A stretch of DNA of 64,000 nt, from the NCBI RefSeq assembly GCF_018691265.1, contig NW_024881322.1:5890001-5954000 (forward strand), given 5' to 3'. Origin of the DNA: Tyto alba. Its lineage: Eukaryota > Chordata > Aves > Strigiformes > Tytonidae. A program made the translations under genes and the position numbers. The notes beneath the pieces were generated by a model, which worked only from the letters and a program-made list of their open reading frames with translations, was not told the origin of the DNA and did no database searches. This document shows positions 50,501-63,000 of the stretch, piece after piece. How positions within the stretch are numbered: position 1 is the stretch's first letter; each line of letters starts with the position of its first letter.

Positions 50501-53500
50501 TTCCCAATTCCCTCAAAGACATTCATTTTCATCAGACTTTAGATCAGATGGTGTCACCGCATGGACTCACTGCTGAAGGCAAATGTGTTTGTTTTGACAG
50601 GGCAGGGCAAATCACAGGGCAGTGTTTCTTCTCCCTGATTTGAATGAGGAAAACAATGAGAATCTTCTGTGAAGATCCACACATGTATGAGTTGGCAGGA
50701 AGACAAAATAACTTCTGTAGTAAAAAAGAAAAGAAAAAAAAAAAGAAAGAAAGAAAAAACCAACACACAATCAAAAATTCAGAGCTCGAGTGAAAGAACT
50801 GCCTCTACCTCCATGATGCTGCCATGTAAAAACTAAATGTCTTTTCTCCATCTTTCAGGAGAAACTCAAGTCTCCTGTGCAAGGGGACCTGAGGACAGCA
50901 GAGCAGCATGTCCCCAAAGTCCCGGCTCTGCCCAGCCACTCTCAAATGTTGCAGAAAGGACAACCCAAACGTTGGGGAGTTAGGTCAGTGCTGTTAAAAT
51001 GGGCCTGCAAAAAAGCAGGGAGAAGGAAATAAAGGGTTGAACAACGAAGAAGAGACAGTTGTGTGTGCAAGGGAGCACATAAAAGTCTTTTCTGCTTGTG
51101 TGCTGCACAGCAGGGAGGGCTGGTGTGCCATCAGATATCATCTCTTTGTCCACACCTGGGGCTTTTGTAACATCTCTGGTTCCTACGCGTTCACTGCGCT
51201 CTCTTAAGTTTTTCATGCCGCAACTGGGGTTTTTTACCCCAGTAGCAGTATTCATGGGACCTCTCTCCTCCATCTGGATGCTATTTTCAGGAAATGTGCT
51301 GGAACTACCTGTCTCTGAGATGTCCTGTCCCTCTATCCTCTCAGTTGGAACTGGCTAAGAAATCCCACAGTTATTAAGGAGAAATTGGCCGCCTGTGCAA
51401 TGACATGAGCTCTGTTTCCTTTGGAAGCCAAGCCCCGAGCTGGAGCTGGCAGGAATGGAGCTCCTGCCCTAGACTTCCAGCCACAGCCACCTTCCCTTTT
51501 TGTCCCTAACAGTAGGTAGAAGTAAGCAAATCACTTTTTTTAACTCTCATGCCTCCTCAGATTTAAAAGATGCAGACTGCTTTTAACTTCACGATCCATT
51601 ATGGACTTCTCAATGTGGCAAGTAGGTTATTCTTCCAGATCTCTCCTTATTAGATGCCTTCATAGATTTCATATTTGTTTGTCCAAGCATCTATAAGACA
51701 TTTGGAGCAGTAAGCCACTTTTCATGAGGGGGAATGCTAATTACCACATAGAAATGCTTCAGCCTTGCGTGTCCACCTTCACCCCATCACCAGGCAGCAG
51801 GCCAAAGAGCAGGTAGGACCCTACTAAGGCAACGATCCCACTTGTGGCACTTGAGATAACTTGTCTGGACGAAGCCTTGATGTCTCCACATCGCAGGGCC
51901 TGTATCACCTCAGGGAAGCAGAGTGCTTCGGGGGATTTGCAATCTCATTTAGTTGCAGACTTAATTATCTAAAGAAACATTCCTGCTTCAAGAACTCTAC
52001 TGGCCCACTTAAAAAGCTGCTTTTAATCATGTGGTGGTTTAGTTTCAACTGCAAATCTCCATGGGTGTCTCCTGAAAAAGACCAGAGATGTTAAGTTTAG
52101 CTCCTCCAGAATGACAGCATGGACCACGGGATGGCTGCAGTCCCCAGAGAGTTGTTTGCAGAGATGATCGCTCTAATCCTGGTAACAAATTCAGCATGTC
52201 TTCGGTCACCTCCATAGCTCAGTGCACATGTGACTCCAGAGCAGGCAGTGGTCTTTTTTTACCTTTTTATCATTTTATATAACCCTCTCGAATCTCAACA
52301 AGCTGCTATGTCACAAGCCCTTCAGGTTTGGTTGCCCCCTCAAGTGTCTCCTGGGCATTAAAGATACCCCCCCAGAGCCATAGCAATGATACCAGTCTTA
52401 TTTGCACAATCTTTCCAAAGCATTTCACATTCAGTGTAATAATCTTTGAAGACTGCCTGCTTCTCAGGTCTCATATCTATCGCAAGAGCTTACAGGATCC
52501 CATCAGAGAAGAAAAACGACGCTCTGGGAGCTGAGGACGGCTCGCAGGCGGCACGAGCAACAAGTATTCCTTGGCTCACTGAAGAGGACGACCCTGAAGA
52601 GGACTGCTGATATGGGAAGTAGAATAGGAACCGCATAAGTGCTACTTAAACTATATCTAGAAAATAGAAGTGGGCCCTAAGCGATGAACGTACCTTGCGC
52701 ACGGTAATGAATTTTGCCCCTTGCAACCAGCTGACGATCAGAATAAATGTGTTTCCACAAGAAGATGAATGCTTAGGAGCAGTGAACAGTTTGATGACAA
52801 ATTACGGCCTATTTGCAGAGAATTTGTGAATTTATATGTACAAAATTAATTGATTAAATTATCTGGGATGAGTCACTTGAACAGCCCTAGGCTAAAGGAT
52901 TATTTTCAGAATAAAAGCTATACATCTGCTTAAGATACATGTACAGTGCATGTAACTAGTACGCTGAAGCTTTTCATTGCTTGAGCTCTGTTGTCTTTTT
53001 CTTCTAGGTGGGCGAAGCAGTACTTGAAAATGCTCGTCTTATGCTGCACACTGAGAACATTCAAGCCTGTGCTGAAGATTTTAAAGACAGGTAGTCTTGT
53101 GGTGGCACCCAGCTGGCCACTTTCTTTGAAACTTTGCCTTGGCAAACGCTTACTCTATAGGAGAGTAATGATTAGTAAGTAGAATGGGCTCATTCTTTTA
53201 AGTTGAATATTCAACCACCTGACTTTGGAGGGGTTCTGTGACAGCAAAATTATTATGATACTAACATCATTTTGTAAGATTTTGAAGATTTATAGTAACA
53301 AAAATGTGCACTAGCTAAACTATTTAAGCTATCCTTTGATATACAGACATTGATCTCTTACTGAGAGGCCAGTATTCATTCAAATTTGGGCTGAGATTTT
53401 ATAAAGGCAAACTTCCACGTGATTTTTTTAAGTTTTAATTTTCAGTATCACGCAAGTTCTCAAAGTAATGATCATTCCGCTGCAAGAGTTGAAAAGCTAA

Positions 53501-53987
53501 AGCTGTACCACTACAAACAGCAGCATGGAAATGTTAGATAAGAAAACAGAAATGGTCTGCACTGGTTTTCCTTGTATTCACTGAGGTAGTTAATAGTAAA
53601 AGAAGATCTTAAATACTGGCAAGCTACTTTTTAAACACCTTTCTGTTTCAAAGCCTAACATTCATGTACAGGAGTGCATGAATCTCTAAATTTTAGCCAG
53701 GAGACATGATCCTTCTAGCTTTTACTCATAATGGACTCTTTCATTTACAAGTCACTTTTTTCAAGATCTGAGACACAAACTGTATTTCAAACTAGTTGAT
53801 TTTTATTTCTTATGACTTTTATCATCCCTTAAACTTTGGTCTCTCTCTCTGGCATTATTTTATTTAATTGTATTAAAAAGTGTGTTAATCATGTTCTTAA
53901 GTTTGCCTTTTATTTCAGAAAGGTACAACTCTGAGATAATAATTTTATGGCTTTACGTCCAGCAAGCTACACTCATATTTTAGGCAG

Positions 53988-54018
<31 letters not shown>

Positions 54019-57000
54019 AGCTGAATTGGACAAGCAGTCTACATAAAAAAAAAAAAAATGCCAAATCACTTCACAGTAAAAGCTCCTAATTCTCACTGGG
54101 ATCAGCTGCCACTTTCCCAAGCTGTTGAACTCCCGGCAAGGAAGGTGGCTCTCAGGGGGCAGAATACGGGACTTGTTTATGAAGCCGGCTCCCATCTAAC
54201 CTGCCAAACCCCCTGTCTAAGCTCCCTGGCCACCAGGTCCCAGGTTGGATGGGTTTGACTCAAAAGCCTCCCACCCAATGAGATTTGCCACAAAACCCGA
54301 CCATATTTTCAATGGAAAGCCTAAAATGAAATTGAGAGCAACACAGCGAGCAGCGCTGTAGAATAGCAACTGCCAGCCACAACTTTCCCTACCATTGCAG
54401 CCATGTCTTAGAAATGAGTCATTTGCTTTAACAGCAATTCTAGTTGACAAACCAACCACTCAAAATTCCTCTTTGTTGTGATACTACTGGGATTTGTTCT
54501 TAAGGATGGGCTGAGACCCTGGAACATAGACCAGATTTCCATCAGCATGTCTGTTAGTAAAAGTAATGCTTGATGTGTGTGTATTTTCTTTAACCATAGC
54601 TCTGAAAAGTTTTTATGTAGATGAATGAGCAATCATCCTCATTTTACAGCCAACCAAACAGAAAAAAAGCTATCCATAGTCATACTGTATATAAATACCA
54701 GATCTATCAAGAGAGCACGTGCCTGTCCATGTTTATTCAGGATCCTATCAGGCTGATAACCACTGTAGCACAGGCTGCTAACTTGGCCTCTTTTAGTGTA
54801 CTCCGAGTTAATGACAGGGTACTTCAGGCAGTTAAGTTCAAGTACAGTGAGACAAGGTGAGAGCAAAGTGTATCTTCTGTGTTTCTGTGCCTCTGTCTGG
54901 GACACATGAGCTAATTAGTACAAACGGTGTCATTTAAAAAAAAAAAAAAAAAAGGCAAGTTTTTCTTGCTGAGCTGTGCTGTATTAAGGTTTGATTTTGT
55001 TTTTTTTTTCTCTGTAGGTATGAAAATGAGCAGCCATTCAGAAAGGCAGTGGAAGATGAAATTAATTCCCTATATAAAGTGATCGATGATGCTAATTTAA
55101 CTAAAATGGATCTGGAGAGTCAGATAGAGAGCATGAAAGAAGAACTAACTTTGCTGTCAAAGAATCATGAAGAAGTAAGTCCAGACTCGGGACACTGCAA
55201 AGCCAATGTGTGCCTGTTTCATTCAGTTGGTATCATACACCTAGTGCAAAGCAAACACTAAAAATCTCCACCTGCCATGTCTGGGTGGGTGGTTTCTCCT
55301 GAAACCTGCTCCTCTTCCTCTCTGTTAACTTAAAGCACTAATCTCAGGCATGATCAAACTACTTACATTTAAGTTTTAACACTTTCTTGTCCGATAAACA
55401 CGACCTGCAAGAGATGTCATTATTTCCTGCTTGACACCACACGACGGTCACGGGTTTGCACAGTCACGTATGTGGACATCTCAACAGTGAGGACTGATTC
55501 TCAGCCAGAGATGTAAAGAGAAAATGCATGCGCAGGGAACAAGCTCTGGTCCTGCTGCACTGATGCTGAGCAGGTTCTGCTGAAAATAGCCTGCTTGGCT
55601 TAGCCAGCTGCTCCGTTCCTGAAACCGAGTCTCTCCTGAGCAAGGCACCACTGAAACAACTCACAGGGACATGCAGCTAGAAGGGAAGCCCATTATTACC
55701 CAATTTTGCAATACTTTCCCACTTACTCATTACATTCACCAGTACTATTTGCCTGAAGGTGGTTTACTCTCTTCAGCAGGGGTTTCAGGATCAGACCCAA
55801 ATCATTATCCTTACTGATGGGGGCCTGAACATGCAGCTAAAATTAACCCCACATAAGGGACACCAAGCAGTTGTGCTGATGCCTCAAAAGTAAAAGTGAG
55901 ATTGAATTGAGATGGCTCATGGAAGCGAGGCACTATCCTACCTTACATTTCATCTGGGTTATTCCTCAAACCACAAGATTTCAGCAACATTGGCAGGTGT
56001 ATGGAGACTTGGCTTGCCCTTCCCTACTTTCATGAGTCTGGTCCTAAGTCTGTCATTTTGCAGAAAATAACTGCATGGCATGAGGAAGATGGAAATGGGT
56101 TTAGAAAAGAGGGAAACCAGAAAATTGATAGAAATACACAAGATCCCCTTTAAACCTCTGTATATTGCAATGATCACTGTGAAACCAGAAAAGCTGGCAC
56201 TGGTGCTGTTCTCTGCCCATATATACGGCATAGCGAGAACAACCCCTTTCCAACAGCTCCTCTCGCTCCACATTTAGCCAGCAAGGACCCCCTGCAGGGT
56301 GGAAGGATGCTCCTTCCTTTACCTATTGGGAGGATCTGAGCATTCACATAACCACCCCAGCACAGACCTGGTTTTCCCATGGCAGCAGCACCAGGGGTGA
56401 AGCTGCTCAAGTCACAGAATAAAGCCTGGAAGCAACTATTGCAGTTACTCCAGCTGAACTCTGGCACAATAAAGTCCCAAGGGCTTTTCTGAACTAATTC
56501 AAACCTTTCTTCCTTCCAGTGCACCCACTAGGAAATCCACGTCAACTTCTTTTGAAGTTTTTGTGAACTTGGAGTGGGCACATTTCATAATTCACATCAT
56601 TCCCATCTTTTTCTTTTTTCAGTACCGTCACTGTCAGGGGCCATTGCTTACAAATACAATCCCAAGATGCTTTTACACTACTTTTTTTTGCTTATGCCAT
56701 TAGCACATATAAACAGATTGATGTAACAGAACTGTGGTGCCAGATAGTTGATACATGTGCAAATCCCATTTATCCTTGTGTTCCTGAACACAATGTACAA
56801 TGGATGTGTTACCTTTGAGTGTGTAGTTCTAGACACACTGTTTCTCTACTGCTTACAAGTTTTTGGAGCACTTACATATAAGGAAGGAACAGAATGTGGT
56901 CACGGAGAAGGACAGTGCTCTTCACCTAACATGCACAGGCATACAAGCACACAGGTGGCTCACACACGCTGCGAGGCTGTAGAGCTCCTGCTGTTTTGCA

Positions 57001-60000
57001 CGACTGTACCTCCCAGCAGATGGATGTCTACGTTATTGTGCGGTGCAGCAGAGAGGGCAGAGCAGGGTTTGATTAGCTGTAAGCTGCCAGCTCCTTGACC
57101 CAAAGTCCACATTGCAGCTTTACTGGCAGTATCGTTGTGGTGAGTTCGGGTCCCAGGCGTGCAGCATGCCTGTGTCAAGCTCTGACTGCTGGAGAAACTC
57201 GCCAGGGTGAGAGGGCTGCTCCAGGCAGTGCCTTGATGCAGGGCTTCAGTCTGCGTCCACCAAGGGGGAAACCACTTCCAGTACCCCATATCTACAGCAA
57301 GACTCCCCATGCAGAAGGAAAGCAAATCCATAGCTGAAAAACAAACCCTCCCGTGCATTAAATCATGAGTGTAGAGACACCTTTCAGGACCAAATTTAAT
57401 TACTCTCTCTGTGTGTGGCACCAAAAGAGCTCTTCCTCAAGTCTTTCTGAAGTGACCATTCACCTTCTTTTATGTCTGATATTTTTGTTCAAGGATGTAA
57501 AGGTATTATACAAGCAGCTTGCTGGATCTCAGCTGGAAGAACTTGATGTTCCCCTGGGAAGTGGCCTGGACGACATACTGGAAAAAATCAGAATCCACTG
57601 GGAGAGAGACATTGAAAAGAATCGTGTTGAGACAGGTGCCCTGCTCCGTACCAAGGTAAGGACTCTGTAACCCACTCCAACATTTCAGGATTTGAAGAAA
57701 ACACAAAATCTGTGCCTAATACTCTGCAGTAACTTTGAGGGTTGGGTATTTGGTTTTTCTTTAAATGAAAAAGATGGTAAAAATCTGAAGGATTTTGGTC
57801 CAGGTCATAAATGTCAATGGCTTTATTGGGATGCACAGAGTTAAGCAGTGGTGGAAATGGCCCTGCTGATATCACAGGTATCTGTGGGAGCCTTCTAAGG
57901 GCTCTGAAATGCTGGCTAAGAAAAACAAACTTTATCAGCTGATACCTTCTGTGTAGGATAAGCCACAGTCATTACCCTTCTTACTAGGGCTGTTCCTCCA
58001 CTGAACAATTTACAGGGGTCTATAAATCAAAAGAGCAAAACACATTGTTCCATACTAATGATACAGCTACAGACTCCTTGTGGGTTTCTCCTTGAAATTG
58101 TTTCCTTTGGCAGCAGTCGGAAAATTGGATATTAACTTAGAAATGAAAAGTGATGATAATAGACATTCCCTTCAAAAATCCTCTCCTGATGCTGAATCTG
58201 AAACAGCCTTTTAATGAAGCTTTTTCTCTATCACGAAGGATCATTCTATTTCCTAAGTGGCTGGCTGAAGTAAGTATTTTTGCAGAGCTGAGGTATTAAT
58301 TTCAGTGGACGATCCTATACGTTAGTAGCCATCTCATTCTGAGTAGACTATTACCGCAGAGCATGCACAGCAAAACGTAACTACAGCTGTGCTATAGAAA
58401 TATTTAGCAGAACATAGCCCCCCCCGTTCTGTGGTACAGAGCTGCCATGACAGGAGTAGGGGATAGTGAAGGTCAACAGCAAGAAAGAAAGCAAGAAACA
58501 TGTTTTCAAAGATATATGCAAGCTCTGAGCAGGTGTTTATTTTCAAAATAAATAAGAGAAATCCTGTGACAACAGAGATACCAAAAGTGCTGGGGATTTT
58601 ACAAGAAGCCAACCAGAGGAGTTTATCCCAGAGGTACCATCAAGTTTGTAAGTGTGACAGACTGTTACTAAGCAAAGTTCTCATAAAGTTGGTCTGTGGG
58701 GGCCTGATTTTCAGCTGGTACAGCCCGAAGGAAGTTGGTGACACAGTAATAAACTGCATGAGCCCAGAGAATACCTCCATACAAAGCATATGCAGCCCTG
58801 AAAAGTCAGAACATCCTCAGTAGCATCCTAAGCTTTTCCCAGAAAATCTGTTCCTGGCCCATGGCCAGGTTTCACCAAAATGAGCATTACTCTGATGGCA
58901 CCAAATTCTTCAGTGTTCCCACTCTCTTGTCCTGCTTGTTCTGCCTCCTCCTCCTGTGCAAACACACCCTCACAACTTCCTTCTTCCCATTTCTTGCATA
59001 CCTTCAATATCTGGTCTTTCAGCTGCTCCGAGATATCATTTGGGGAGTAAACCACCAGCTCACACTAGACTGATCACTGGATCCCACTATCGTGTCTTTG
59101 ATACCTAACCCATCCCTACTTGTCCATCTTAATCTAAGGTCTCACTAGTTTAAGTTGTTCCTGTTTTGTCTGTGAGGTTTTTGTTGTTGATTTTTTTTGT
59201 TGTTGTTGCTTTTTGGGGTTTTTTTGTTTGTTTGTTTTGTTTTTGTTTTTTTAATGGGAGGAAGAATCAGAATATCACAGATTTCTGGAAAGATCAATTC
59301 TGGTTCTGAGCAGGTTATGATACGACATTCTAGGAAGTTTTGTCCCCAAATATACTTCTCATTAAACCCAGATGATGCAGTTTTGTATCTCATACAGTTT
59401 TGTATCTCATACAGATTATTACTATTCATACAGATAACACGAGTTCATCTTTTTTCAGCTAAGCTTGTGGACTTCTGTCATTTTATGTGGCTAAGTTGCA
59501 CCATTTTGTTATCCACGCTGAAAATTTGCCCTCACTCTTTTGCGACATCAGAGGAGGGAAAGGAGTTCCCTCCTCTCCTTTGCTCTTTGTTACTAGTTTT
59601 TTCAGTCTCTCTCTGTGAGGTTTTCCTTGGTCCCTAATATTTTAATTTCCTTTCTCTGCACCCACATTTGGCATAGCTGTGACCAGATGACACCAAGATA
59701 TTTCAAATTATGTCCTAGCACTGACTTAGACATCAGGGCAGCATTTTCGCTATTTTCTGAGTAATTCTCTGCTGCATTTGCTTTGTCTTCTGTCTAGGCT
59801 TGCAGTCTTGACTAGATTTTTCAAAGGTGTTCAGGCATCAAAGCATACCAATTTACATTCATACATAACTGGGTTTCACATGGGACTTTTTTAGATGAGT
59901 AAGCAACCTCAAAACTCAAGGCCACTGGTTTGACCTCTTCACTTTTTTTCCCGTAATGCTCAAAACCTTTCCCTGAACTGACACAAGTGATTTAAACCCT

Positions 60001-63000
60001 TGTAAGTCATGCAAGCTTTTAATATTTTCCCCCAAAAAATGCTTTACTTAATGATGTGGTGCTGTTCACTCCCGTAGTTTGAGTCCACACATCCACCCCT
60101 GCTCATTGCTAATCTGTATGGTTTCCTGCCATCCTTAAATCCTTCTAGTTCACAATTCATCACCAGGGCAGTAAACTTTGAGGCATCAAACTGTTAAGCT
60201 CCTGTCATAATAGAACTAGACCTTAATCCTCCTCCCCATGTCCTGTCTCTTGACCAGCAGTTGATCCATGGCAATGCTCTGCCCTGAGCACACAGTTACA
60301 CAGCTCTGTTGTCCCCTACGCCAGGTCTCATAAAAGATTTTGAAAAAGCTTGTGAATTATGTCAATTGTTTCTGCCTTCTTTGCTACTTTGCTAACACAT
60401 TCCCAGAACTCGTAAGAGCTTATCAAAGACACTTTTCTTCTGCAGATATCAAGTTGACCAGACCCTGGATGTTAGCGTTCTGTCCCTAATCATCCTTTAA
60501 TTATCTTGGTTCCATGAAAAACAGACTAATGAGAGATTCTGCGCTCTTGCACAATGCCTGGCTCAGGACTGTGCAGACGTGTTTGAAATCCACACCTTCC
60601 TAGGAAACTCAAGCACTAAAATGATTAAGATTTTAGGAAGCGCAGAGCTCCCACAAAGCAACTTATTGCCTAGTGAAGAGGGCACAGAGACTACGTCTGC
60701 GCTTCTCCACAGCAGGAGCGGCAAAGCTGAGGCCAAGTCTCATGCCCAGCAGCACCTTCCACATGGACTCTTGGGGTCACTCAGCTGGTACTCCTGGAAG
60801 GAGGATGGGGAAACCTTGTGTGCACCAAAAGATTTAGAGCTCGTTCAGTGTGTGATTGCTTGCTGTGTCATCCTCAGTACTTAGGGCCCGATGCGGCCAC
60901 CTCCGTTGACTCCACCTGCCTGTTCTATCATTCACATCACCGACATCAGGTAGCTGCGACAGCTTTGGGTAACCCCTGGAGGAGTTTCAACATCACCTGT
61001 GGTGAGGGCAGGTGGGATTTATAGGTAGCATTTGGGCCAGCAGCAGGGTAAATGTGAATGAGAGATGCCAGGCTTCAGGTAATAGGTATAGGCTACAAAT
61101 ATAGATGCAAAGGCACCCTCCCTGCCCTATGTATCTCTTTAAAAAGGGGGATTTATAGTCCTCGCACCACAGTGGCATGCAGGGTACACTCTCAACACAA
61201 TTTAGGAGACACAAACTACTCCAGAGTGACAGGTCCACTATCACTAGGCTGGGTTCACCAGGACTAGTGAGGTGGGATCATATGTCTCTGAAGCACAAGC
61301 CCCTATGAAGTATTTCTGGAAAATACAGGCTCTGTGCAATTTGCTGGAAAGGAAAGTTTTGAAATTCAGCTCTCTGCAACACAGGTTCATAAATCCTAAA
61401 TTCTGTTTGAGACTTAGCTGGTAATACTTAAATTACCTTTTTCACCTGAAATGATTTCATTCACAATGACCAAGGTGTGAGGTTCACATCGCGGTACAAA
61501 AACCAACTATAAAAATGATTTCTGGTGCATGGTCCCAGATTTTTTTTTTTTTAAATTTTATCTTACTTTTAAAATAAGAGAATGCCTAATCAGAAAAGCA
61601 GGACAGGGTCAGGATGAATATTTAGAGTGGAGTGGAATTATTTTGCATAGTTTAACTTTAGTGTCAACCAGAAGAAATGTAGGTTTTGACTGAAGAATTG
61701 TATTTGCTAGAGAGCCCAGAGCTCTGAAAATCTTGATCTCAGCCCTCATTAAAAAGTATAGAAATTTAATTTTTACAAAAGTATCTTTTCCTTCACCTAT
61801 TTTCAAGGAGCCTGAACTAAATACATATAAAAACCCACACGCAAAAAGAGTATGAAATTGCATAAGAATATCTTAATTCAGTTAACAGGAATTATTTTTC
61901 TCATCTCCATGATATGAATTGCTCTCTGACTCATAGAATCCTATGTGAAAAATCAAGGTGTGAATACTTCTGAAATCCAATAGACTAAGTGAAAACAACT
62001 TTAAAAAAAAATATTATACTATAGCTACAAAATGAAGAATTACAGCAACATTTTATTTTTATAGGTCATTTAAAATGTGCTAGTATGAATGTTGTACAGA
62101 TTTTGTTGGCAGAGATAAAATATATACACTTATATGAATAAGATATTTTACAATAAATGCGTAGAATAATTGCACTAAGAAGTATCCAGAATTATTGAAC
62201 TGAGGGATTTAACATACAAGAATCAAACTTAAAGTCAGAATCGCCACAAACTGTGAAAATATTGTCAGTCTGATACATAAGGAAACTAAACCAAAATTTG
62301 AGTAGGCTGTGACAACAGTCACCATCTCTTACCAGCAACAGGCTGAAACGACGGCTGCCGTGCGAACCCAGGAGGAAGAGCTGGTGGAGGGTCTCAGAAC
62401 CGAGTTCCACGAAACTGCCTGTAAAATACAGAGCTTACAAGCAGAAACCGAATCTTTGAGAACATTAGTAAGTAATGTAGGGTTTTCAGTGGGTATATTC
62501 TGGGTGAATTCAACGTGCCTTCTGAGGAAAACATTCCCATCTTAGAACGCAGACCTAAGAAAAAGTCCCATTTTCCAGCAGATACTGTTTCCAGAGATGT
62601 CAGGCATCTCTGAGCTGTTCCTGGATGACATGGTGCACTAAATGTACCACATTTGACAACCGGGCCCCAGATTTCCATCTTCGGTGTCTTCATACTCAAT
62701 AATAATTTAACTGAAACTGTTGGGTGGGTAGTACTTGACAGTGCGAATAATATCTGCACCTTGTAACCAAAGTCGTTCAACCTTTGTGATGATAATATAA
62801 ATTTTTCAAATTATCTCGGGAAAGGAATTCTCAAAATACTGCATCTCCACTTAAGTATATTCTATAGAGATACTGGCCAACCCTGAATAAAAACCACTAT
62901 GAAGCATATGAAAACTGACTGTTTTAATGTCTGCTGTCTTGCCCTTACAGAAGAGAGGTCTGGAAAACTCTTTATACGATGCCAAGCACTGGCATGACAT

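Larger units (their letters stand above)
57656..62335 (+). other. BFSP2: BFSP2 intron 4
   Basis: 4680 nt, phase 0. Contains an interrupted T/G tract (59178-59253), a 17-bp tandem duplication (59378-59411) and a T-tract near 61540. No further exon recognised. Confidence 0.88.

Noticed and set aside
50859..50983. Exon-like open segment in BFSP2 intron 1 with a strong acceptor (cttttctccatctttcag)
   Set aside because: The only nearby donor-like site (TTAG|GTCAGT) gives 125 nt, which would shift the BFSP2 frame. The residues ([16 protein letters not shown]...) do not resemble any intermediate filament or known domain.
55777..55889. Open segment after a good acceptor (tactctcttcag) in BFSP2 intron 3
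   Set aside because: Length of 113 nt to the nearest GT does not keep phase. The translation ([16 protein letters not shown]...) is not coil-like or recognisable.
57365..57493. In-frame open extension upstream of BFSP2 exon 4
   Set aside because: It runs through the pyrimidine tract of a normal acceptor, and the conserved protein aligns from GAT at 57494. There is no upstream splice site that would include it.
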